From Candidatus Aenigmatarchaeota archaeon (lineage in GTDB: Archaea; Aenigmatarchaeota; Aenigmatarchaeia; CG10238-14; SpSt-28): 11,266 bases of DNA. Every line of letters starts with the position of its first letter. Position 1 is the stretch's first letter. Below, in pieces: positions 5,557 to 11,013 of this stretch. The notes beneath the pieces were generated by a model. It made no database searches. It was not told the DNA's origin and saw only the letters and a program-made list of their open reading frames with translations. A program made the translations under genes and the position numbers. The stretch is from the NCBI GenBank assembly GCA_023256115.1, contig JAGDWU010000024.1, forward strand, positions 1 through 11,266, read 5' to 3'.

Positions 5557-7305
5557 ATGAAAGAATTATTAATAAAGTTAATCTCCTTAGTTTTAATATT
5601 TTTTATTATCGTTTATTCATTATATCTATATTCAAAATCTCAGACTAGTTTAATAGAGGAAAGTAAAAAGTTATTATTTGAAAGAGAAGTGAATAATGTT
5701 TTAAATAAAGTGCTTCAATGTTTAGAAGCTAATGAAACATATGAAGGATTAACAGTTATTTCTTATTCAAAATTAAAAGAATATAAAGATTTAGAAATAG
5801 AACCTAAATGTGCAAAAGCATTTGGAATTGATTATTATGTAGAAATAGAGCAAAAAAACATTACATTATCTTCTTATTCAGGCTTTGGAGCTTTTTGCGG
5901 TTTTGCTTGGATACTTGATACTAATGGTTTCGCTTCAAGAGTTGCAGCTAGCGGAATCGAGCTTGGAAGACATTATACAGCACCAAATGGAATTGGAACT
6001 AATCCTTCTAGAACTGCTGTAGATAAATATGGAAATGTTTGGATTGGAAATAGAGGTAGTAACTTATTAATAAAAATAGGTTTGTATGAAAATAATCAAT
6101 GTAAAGGACATAGAACTTCAAAGGATTTAAATAGAAATGGAAAAATAGAAAATTTTGAAATGGTAGATTTTAATGAAGATGATTGTATTCTTGAAAAAAT
6201 TTATCTTGAAGGCGGAAGAAATGTAAGAGCAGTTTGTGCAGATTTAGAAGGCAACATTTATGCTGGGTTATGGGAAGGTAAAAAATTTTATAAAATTAAT
6301 GGAACAACAGGAAAAATAATAAAGGAATGGGATTTACCTTCTAATCCTTATGGTTGTGTAGCAGATAAAAACAATAAAATATGGATATCAACTATAAACA
6401 ATGGTCCTATATTAGTTATTGAAAATGATAATATAGTTTATCCAGAACCATCTAACATACTTACATATGGCATTTGGAGATGTTATAATGAAGATTGTGT
6501 AGTTTTTACTGGTTGGGATTCAGGAAATGTTTATAAATTTAATACAACAACTAAAAAATTAATTTGGGAGAAATATATTGGCGGGGCTTTGAGAGGAATA
6601 GTTGTAGACAAGGAAGAAAATATTTATGTTGTTGATTCGAATGGAAGAATAATAAAGCTTGATAAAAATGGTAATATAATAAAAACTATTAGCGGTATTT
6701 GTGGAACTCCTACTGGTGCTTCAATAGATGCTTGCAATAATATTTGGATAACTTGTTTTGATGGAAATGTTATATTGGTTGATGAGGATCTTAGAATTAA
6801 AAACAAGTTTAAAATTCCAGGAACTCATTATCAATATAGCGATTTTACAGGATATTTAACGCATGCAGATATAAAAATAGGATTTCCAGAGAAAAAAATA
6901 GAAACAGAAGAGTTCAAAATTTCTTTTGGTATTAGAAACATTACGGAAATAGCGGAAAAAGCTCCTAGAATAGTAAAATATAAAACTACTATTTCCATAC
7001 CAATAGTAATAAAATATAATGAAACTGTTAAAAATTTTGGCGAACTAAGATTGTTTGCAATAACTGGAGAATTACAAGAGCTAAAAGATTTTATTGAAGA
7101 GTTTTGTTCAAAAGATATAACATCTGCATCTAAACGTTTTTATTTAACTTACGATTACAAAATAAAAGAAGGTAACAAAATATGTTTAGATGAGTATTGT
7201 TGGTTTATAGATTGTTCATATGAAGTAGAAGAAAAAGATATAAAAATGGGAGAAAAAGTTATAAAATTAGTTAAAAAAGGAGATGAGATTGAAATTTCTG
7301 AATAA
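5557..7305 (+). CDS. Membrane-anchored beta-propeller protein with an EF-hand-like loop, inserted in a pilin-like domain
   Basis: The 582-residue protein has a membrane helix at about 7-25, an amphipathic helix at about 31-57 and a beta segment ending IDYYVEIE (91-98). Residues about 140-430 form a propeller of the NHL/streptogramin-lyase type: strand motifs such as DKYGNVWIGN (156-165), ADLEGNIYAGL (228-238), DKNNKIWIST (270-279), DKEENIYVVD (351-360) and DACNNIWITC (391-400) recur about every 40 residues. Blade 1 carries an extra segment with a full 12-position calcium loop at 190-201 (D, N, N, G, I, E at positions 1, 3, 5, 6, 8, 12). After about 445 the chain returns to pilin-like sequence (IPIVIKYNETV at 481-491, then FIEEFC at 512-517). 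The propeller most likely binds a ligand or partner outside the cell; lyase activity is not supported. Six sequons are present. The next gene overlaps by 23 bp. Confidence 0.85.
   Translation: MKELLIKLISLVLIFFIIVYSLYLYSKSQTSLIEESKKLLFEREVNNVLNKVLQCLEANETYEGLTVISYSKLKEYKDLEIEPKCAKAFGIDYYVEIEQKNITLSSYSGFGAFCGFAWILDTNGFASRVAASGIELGRHYTAPNGIGTNPSRTAVDKYGNVWIGNRGSNLLIKIGLYENNQCKGHRTSKDLNRNGKIENFEMVDFNEDDCILEKIYLEGGRNVRAVCADLEGNIYAGLWEGKKFYKINGTTGKIIKEWDLPSNPYGCVADKNNKIWISTINNGPILVIENDNIVYPEPSNILTYGIWRCYNEDCVVFTGWDSGNVYKFNTTTKKLIWEKYIGGALRGIVVDKEENIYVVDSNGRIIKLDKNGNIIKTISGICGTPTGASIDACNNIWITCFDGNVILVDEDLRIKNKFKIPGTHYQYSDFTGYLTHADIKIGFPEKKIETEEFKISFGIRNITEIAEKAPRIVKYKTTISIPIVIKYNETVKNFGELRLFAITGELQELKDFIEEFCSKDITSASKRFYLTYDYKIKEGNKICLDEYCWFIDCSYEVEEKDIKMGEKVIKLVKKGDEIEISE
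6022..6846 (+). repeat. Six beta-propeller blades encoded in the 5557-7305 gene
   Basis: The repeated strand (D/x, two to three polar residues, N, I/V, W/Y/V, then small or hydrophobic residues) begins at residues 156, 229, 270, 310, 351 and 391. The spacings are 73, 41, 40, 41 and 40. The long first interval is explained by an insertion of about 33 residues holding the EF-hand-like loop. Six regular blades is within the normal range for NHL and Vgb-type propellers. Confidence 0.75.
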
Positions 7306-7897
7306 AAAATTTATATTTTTCGCTATTATTTTAATTTCAATTTTCCTTGTTGTTTTATATTTTAAATACTTCAAAAAAGAGAAATTAAAAGAAGAATGTG
7401 AAGAAAATTATTATTGTAAGAAGTTGGAAGTTTTAAAAAATTTAGATAAAATAGATTGTAGAGAGGAAGAATTTTATTGTAAAGAAATTTATGCTGAAAA
7501 AAGAAAAGACATAACTTTATGCCAAACATATATTTGTAAAATAAAAAATTTGCTTTTTTCAAATTTATATGAATGTAAAAATGCTTTTAGTGAAGGCACT
7601 GAAATTTCTTTAATTTGCGATGCAATTTATTATAAAAACATTTCACTTTGCTATTTAATTCAATATGAAAATTTTAGAGAGGTTTGTCTTTCTAACTTTA
7701 TTAAAATAAATTGTAGTAGTGATGATTGTTTTTTGTTTCAAGCAATTAAATATAACGATATTGAGAGCTGTAAAAAAATAAGAAGCGAAGAGTTAATGTA
7801 TGATTGTATTTATTATTTGAACCCAAATTATAATTGCAATAAAGAAATTTGCAAAATTTTATCCGAATACTATAAAAGTCAGATTTCCAATATTTAA
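7283..7897 (+). CDS. Membrane-anchored 16-cysteine helical-repeat protein, unknown function
   Basis: The protein has 204 residues: a basic N-terminus, a membrane helix at about 10-29 and an outside part with 16 cysteines. These come in a recurring pattern in which an A/L-x-x-Y/x-x-D/N-I-x-x-C motif starts four helical units. No enzyme motif is visible. Similar cysteine-paired helical repeats are, from recall, common in surface proteins of DPANN and candidate-phyla genomes, but I know no function. The ATG at 7283 lies inside the end of the propeller gene (23 bp overlap). GGAG ends directly at that ATG, too close to act as a ribosome site for it, but is 6 nt from an in-frame TTG at 7289, which is a plausible alternative start removing two residues. 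The 3' end overlaps the convergent gene by 39 bp. Confidence 0.75.
   Translation: MRLKFLNKKFIFFAIILISIFLVVLYFKYFKKEKLKEECEENYYCKKLEVLKNLDKIDCREEEFYCKEIYAEKRKDITLCQTYICKIKNLLFSNLYECKNAFSEGTEISLICDAIYYKNISLCYLIQYENFREVCLSNFIKINCSSDDCFLFQAIKYNDIESCKKIRSEELMYDCIYYLNPNYNCNKEICKILSEYYKSQISNI
7433..7861 (+). repeat. Four cysteine-containing helical repeats in the 7283-7897 protein
   Basis: The unit-opening motif occurs at residues 51-59, 71-80, 114-123 and 154-163 (for example AIYYKNISLC and AIKYNDIESC). The last two units are exactly 40 residues long and have nearly identical cysteine spacing: 123, 135, 144, 149 against 163, 175, 185, 190. The first two units are shorter or more divergent. Confidence 0.65.
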
Positions 7898-8314
7898 GTT
7901 TGGCAATGGAATTCTTGTTACGATCACAAACTTTTGAGTTTGCTCTAATGGTTTTTCTCCATATTCACAAAAATTATTATCAAAACTTAATTTTAAATAC
8001 CATTTATTTGCTTTAATTGTTTGATTTATTAAATTTAACGCATCTATAGCTCCTAATTCATAGCCATAATAAACTGTTCTATTATCAAAACCGCTTAAAC
8101 AAGCATCTATTAATGTTTGTAAATAATATTTCGAAAATATTGGCAATTTTAGAAAGTATAAATTATTCACTTCTTTAAATAAAGTATCTTCAATTAAAAT
8201 TGTTTCTTTTATTTTTCTCTCTTTCTCAATGTCTTTACCAAATTCAACATAAGAAAAAGTTATTATCAAAGCTGAAATTAAAATTGCAATTCCTAAAAGA
8301 ATAAAGTCTTCCAT
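7859..8314 (-). CDS. Small membrane-anchored pilin-like protein, unknown function
   Basis: The 151-residue protein starts MEDF, followed at once by a hydrophobic helix (about 4-22), an amphipathic helix (about 27-52) and a beta-rich C-terminal part with two cysteines (72 and 116). Its last strands, TRIPLPNLNIGNLTFIV at 133-149, resemble the TxxIP...GxL stretch in the host domain of the neighbouring propeller protein (about residues 478-499), which supports a shared pilin-like fold. No prepilin-peptidase site is visible. It is the only gene of the block on this strand here: its start lies 10 bp from the divergent thioredoxin-like gene and its end overlaps the convergent cysteine-repeat gene by 39 bp. 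Both ends look natural, so I regard it as a real gene and not an antisense shadow. Confidence 0.72.
   Translation of the reverse strand: MEDFILLGIAILISALIITFSYVEFGKDIEKERKIKETILIEDTLFKEVNNLYFLKLPIFSKYYLQTLIDACLSGFDNRTVYYGYELGAIDALNLINQTIKANKWYLKLSFDNNFCEYGEKPLEQTQKFVIVTRIPLPNLNIGNLTFIVFG
8294..8306 (+). promoter_or_regulatory. TATA-like element for the thioredoxin-like gene, inside the opposing gene
   Basis: TAAAAGAATAAAG lies 19-31 bp upstream of the ATG at 8325 and within codons 3-7 of the divergent gene starting at 8314. The position suits a leaderless archaeal transcript. The match is loose and the background is AT-rich. Confidence 0.3.
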
Positions 8315-8324
8315 TAATTAATTT

Positions 8325-8864
8325 ATGAACATAAAAAACAAAAATTTACTTATTTTTTCTGCATTGCTATTAATTGTTTTTACGCTTATTTTTCTTTCAA
8401 AATTTTTAAAGTTTAAAGCTTATTCAAATAATACTTCAACAATTTATTTAATCTATTCACCAACTTGTCCACATTGTCATCATCTAAAAGAATTTCTTAA
8501 AACTAAAAGTTTAACTAATGTTAGCATAATTGAATCAACAGACGCTATGAAAGCTTATTACTGTTTAAAGGAAAAAAATTTTGACTGGAACTTTGGAGTT
8601 CCAATACTTTTTGCTTATTCAAATGGTAAATTGATAGTAATACAAGGATATCCTTCATCTTTGCAAGATGTAAATGGTTATTTTGGTGGGAAAGATGTTG
8701 AAGAAAAATATTGCAAAGATATGAATGGAAAACCGGTTTATGATGAGAACAAAAATTATCTTTATTGTGTTATGAATAATATAATTCTGGGAAACAAATA
8801 TTCTGTAGAATATTTAATTGATCTTTGCGAAAAAAATTTTTGCGAAAAGTTTTGCTCATTATAA
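8325..8864 (+). CDS. Membrane-anchored thioredoxin-fold disulfide oxidoreductase (CPHC active site)
   Basis: This 179-residue protein has a membrane helix at about 7-27, then a compact thioredoxin-type domain. The strand TIYLIYSPTCPHCHHLKEF begins at residue 39, with CPHC at 48-51 followed by a helix, and GVPILFAY at 91-98 gives the usual cis-proline (Pro93). CPHC is the active-site sequence of classical DsbA and is associated with oxidising thiols, but a reductase or isomerase role is possible. Six further cysteines (80, 130, 148, 168, 173, 177) lie in an unusual C-terminal extension. With an N-terminal anchor the catalytic part should face outward, where the cysteine-rich neighbours fold. 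No DsbB/VKOR-like partner is in the window. It is divergent from the gene at 8314 and 7 bp upstream of AMMECR1. Confidence 0.85.
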   Translation: MNIKNKNLLIFSALLLIVFTLIFLSKFLKFKAYSNNTSTIYLIYSPTCPHCHHLKEFLKTKSLTNVSIIESTDAMKAYYCLKEKNFDWNFGVPILFAYSNGKLIVIQGYPSSLQDVNGYFGGKDVEEKYCKDMNGKPVYDENKNYLYCVMNNIILGNKYSVEYLIDLCEKNFCEKFCSL

Positions 8865-8871
8865 TCATAAA

Positions 8872-9471
8872 ATGGATATTAAAGATTTAAAGCTTAATGA
8901 TGGAAAATTTTTAGTAAAATTAGCTAGAGAAAGTGTTAGAACTTTTTTTGAAAATAGCGAACCAAAAATAGAAAATGTTCCAAATATTTTAAATGAAAAA
9001 TTTGGAGCATTTGTTACTATTAAAAAGAATAATGAATTAAGAGGCTGTATTGGTTATCCATTTCCAATAAAACCATTATATGTAGCTATTATTGAGCTAG
9101 CTAGAGAAGCAGCATTTAATGATCCAAGATTTTTACCTTTAAGAAAAAACGAATTAAATGAGGTAATATTTGAAGTAAGTGTATTATCAAAATTTGAGCT
9201 AATAAAAGTTAAAAATGTAGAAGAATATATTGAAAAATTCAATATTGGAGAAGGATTATATTTAGAAACTACTTTTGCTTCAGCTTTGCTATTGCCGCAG
9301 GTTGCAATCGAATACAATTTAAATAAAAAAGAATTTTTGGAAGCTTTATGTTTAAAAGCTGGGCTTGAAAAAAATGCTTGGAAAAATAGAGAAATAAAAA
9401 TTTATAAATTTAGAGCTCGAATTTTTGCCGAAAAAGAGCCTAATGGAGAAATAATTGAAATTACGTTCTAA
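8872..9471 (+). CDS. AMMECR1 domain protein
   Basis: With the ATG at 8872 the protein has 199 residues, normal for stand-alone archaeal AMMECR1. The diagnostic LRGCIGY motif is at residues 56-62, AFNDPRF at 81-87 and LLPQVAIEY at 140-148, followed by FLEALCLKAGL at 155-165 and Trp170. The family is widely conserved in archaea and eukaryotes; its biochemical role is not firmly established, although it is often encoded with Memo-like and radical-SAM proteins, neither of which is here. The frame stays open back to 8818, but those 18 codons overlap the previous gene and fall outside the family, so I reject that start. The gene lies 7 bp after the thioredoxin-like gene and overlaps the convergent flavoprotein gene by 11 bp. 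It has no membrane segment, unlike the genes upstream. Confidence 0.93.
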   Translation: MDIKDLKLNDGKFLVKLARESVRTFFENSEPKIENVPNILNEKFGAFVTIKKNNELRGCIGYPFPIKPLYVAIIELAREAAFNDPRFLPLRKNELNEVIFEVSVLSKFELIKVKNVEEYIEKFNIGEGLYLETTFASALLLPQVAIEYNLNKKEFLEALCLKAGLEKNAWKNREIKIYKFRARIFAEKEPNGEIIEITF

Positions 9472-10153
9472 ATTCTGTAATAATTTCTTTAACTTTTTTC
9501 TCTAAAATTTTTTTAATATCGTTAACAAATTCTTGCGAACCAGCAATGTATGCAATATAATTTTCCAAATCTTCTACATATTTTTTAATCATATTTTCAT
9601 CAATTCTTCCAATTTCATATTTCCAATCTTTTGGTTTTTCTCTAGTTAAAGTAAAAATTACTTTTAAATTTTCATTTTCAAGATTTTTTAATTCTTCGTA
9701 GAAAGCTATTTCGTTTAGTGTTCTATTTGAATAAAACAGAATTATTTTTGAGTTAATCTTATTTTCTTTAGCATAGAGAATCATGCTTCTAAATGGAGCG
9801 ATTGCAATTCCGCCAGCAAACATTAGTATTTTAGGATATGGTTTAAAAATCATGTTTCCAAAAGGTCCAATAATTTCAAATTTTTCTCCTATTTCACTTT
9901 CCAATAAATTTTTCTTAAATGCGGATAAACTTTCTCTTACCCTTGTTACAATAAATAGATAATCCTCGTTTGGGCTGCTAGCTATTGAAAGAGGTCTAAC
10001 ATTTCCTTTTTCATCTTTATATCTTTCATTTAAAATCTTTAAGCTAACCCATTGCCCGGGCAAGAAATTAAAATTTTTAGGTTTCTCAAAATAAAAACCA
10101 TAAGTATTTTCACAAATTTTTTCTTTTTTTAATAATTTTACAATAAATTTCAT
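9461..10153 (-). CDS. Ferredoxin-NAD(P)+ reductase-like flavoprotein
   Basis: The 230-residue protein has the two-domain layout of the family: an FAD-binding barrel with PGQWVSL at 32-38 and RPLSIASSP at 53-61, GPFGNM at 96-101, then a pyridine-nucleotide domain with MFAGGIAIAPFRSM at 111-124 and IAGSQEFVNDIKKIL at 203-217. It would pass electrons between NAD(P)H and a protein or small acceptor in the cytoplasm. It stops soon after the nucleotide-binding domain and lacks the C-terminal cysteine cluster of PyrK- and SudB/NfnA-like subunits, so no iron-sulfur centre is expected. No obvious partner (ferredoxin, GltA-like or hydrogenase subunit) is in the window. Its ATG overlaps the upstream stop in TAATG, indicating translational coupling with the small coiled-coil gene. 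Substrate cannot be assigned. Confidence 0.88.
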   Translation of the reverse strand: MKFIVKLLKKEKICENTYGFYFEKPKNFNFLPGQWVSLKILNERYKDEKGNVRPLSIASSPNEDYLFIVTRVRESLSAFKKNLLESEIGEKFEIIGPFGNMIFKPYPKILMFAGGIAIAPFRSMILYAKENKINSKIILFYSNRTLNEIAFYEELKNLENENLKVIFTLTREKPKDWKYEIGRIDENMIKKYVEDLENYIAYIAGSQEFVNDIKKILEKKVKEIITEFRT

Positions 10154-10461
10154 TAACCTTGTGGTTTATATTCTTTTAGAACTTCCTTTTCTTCTTCTTT
10201 TGTTTCCTCCTTTTTGATTTCTTCCTCTTTTTTTTCAATTTTTTCTTCAACATAAAAGTGCTTCATCAAGCCTTTTATGTTTTCATCTATTTTTGTTAAA
10301 CTTTCTAGAATTTTATCTTCTAATTTATTCTTTATGTTTTCTACTTTTTTTAAATTTTCGTAATATTTTTTTATTTTTTCAATTTCGAATTTTATTTCTG
10401 TAATGCTTTTTATTACTTCATCATATTTTTCAACTTTTATAAAAACAGGATATTTTGCCAT
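10153..10461 (-). CDS. Small conserved-looking coiled-coil protein, unknown function
   Basis: This 102-residue protein has no membrane segment. It opens with MAKYPVFIKVEKYDEV, which resembles a small archaeal family of unknown function that I know only by its PVF(I/V)K opening and following helices. Residues about 11-66 are predicted to form helices, probably a hairpin or coiled coil, ending IDENIKGLMKHF (58-69). Residues about 70-97 are a lysine/glutamate-rich, low-complexity tail. It is translationally coupled to the flavoprotein gene by the TAATG overlap at 10151-10155, so the two may work together, but nothing in the sequence shows how. The start is 27 bp from the divergent pyrophosphatase start. 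Confidence 0.7.
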   Translation of the reverse strand: MAKYPVFIKVEKYDEVIKSITEIKFEIEKIKKYYENLKKVENIKNKLEDKILESLTKIDENIKGLMKHFYVEEKIEKKEEEIKKEETKEEEKEVLKEYKPQG

Positions 10462-10490
10462 AAAATATAAATTTTAAAAAATATAATTAT
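10460..10490. promoter_or_regulatory. Bidirectional promoter between the coiled-coil gene and the pyrophosphatase gene
   Basis: The 27 bp between the two start codons are all A/T. For the rightward gene (ATG at 10489), ATAAAATA at 10460-10467 lies 22-29 bp upstream. For the leftward gene (ATG ending at 10461), the complement of 10481-10490 reads ATAATTATAT, 20-29 bp upstream. Each TATA candidate therefore abuts or overlaps the opposing start codon, so occupancy could be mutually exclusive. Inference from spacing. Confidence 0.45.
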
Positions 10491-11013
10491 GATTCCTCCA
10501 GGTCCAAAGGATAAAGTTCCAGAAGAGCTTTATGTATTAATAGAAATAAGTAAAGGCACAAAATTGAAATACGAATTTGATAAAGAATTGAATATTCTAG
10601 TTTTAGATAGAGTATTATATACTAGCATGGTTTACCCTTTCAACTATGGTTTTGTTCCAAGCACTTTGTGCGATGATGGAGATCCGCTAGATTGCTTAGT
10701 AATATGTCATTATCAATTACAACCAGGCACTATAGTAAAAGTTAGGCCAATTGGATTGCTAGAAATGGAAGATGAAGAAGGAAAAGACGAAAAACTAATT
10801 GCTGTTCCGACAAAAAAAGTTGATCCGCAATATGCAGATATTAATGATATAAATGATTTGCCAGAAGCTTTAAAAAATGAAATAAAACATTTTTTTGAAC
10901 ATTATAAAGAATTAGAACCAGGAAAATGGGTTAAAATAAAGGATTGGAAAAATAAGGAATACGCTTTAGAATTTGTCAAAAAGGCTATAGAGAATTTTAA
11001 AAAATCTAAATAG
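10489..11013 (+). CDS. ppa: Inorganic pyrophosphatase, family I
   Basis: The 174-residue protein has the normal length of the family. It hydrolyses pyrophosphate to phosphate in the cytoplasm and pulls biosynthetic reactions forward. The signature DGDPLD is at residues 63-68, providing metal ligands Asp63, Asp65 and Asp68. Other active-site positions match the E. coli enzyme with an offset of two: Glu19, Lys27, Glu29, Arg41, Tyr53, Asp95, Asp100, Lys102, Tyr139 and Lys140. Nothing is missing, so the enzyme should be active. The start fits the family opening ([18 protein letters not shown] from residue 3). It has its own AT-rich promoter region shared with the divergent coiled-coil gene. A weak hairpin lies 14 bp beyond the stop. 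Confidence 0.96.
   Translation: MIPPGPKDKVPEELYVLIEISKGTKLKYEFDKELNILVLDRVLYTSMVYPFNYGFVPSTLCDDGDPLDCLVICHYQLQPGTIVKVRPIGLLEMEDEEGKDEKLIAVPTKKVDPQYADINDINDLPEALKNEIKHFFEHYKELEPGKWVKIKDWKNKEYALEFVKKAIENFKKSK

Noticed and set aside
5974..6846. Streptogramin lyase (Vgb) activity for the propeller
   Set aside because: The blade repeats resemble the Vgb/NHL type, but I cannot identify the catalytic residues, and the membrane-anchored pilin-like host suggests a binding role.
1181..8864. Standard archaeal type IV pilus or archaellum operon
   Set aside because: No class III signal-peptide motif, no secretion ATPase and no TadC/FlaJ-like multi-helix membrane protein are visible; only the pilin-like layout is supported.
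8818..8871. Upstream extension of the AMMECR1 frame by 18 codons
   Set aside because: It overlaps the thioredoxin-like gene, has no family counterpart, and the ATG at 8872 gives the normal family N-terminus 7 bp after the upstream stop.
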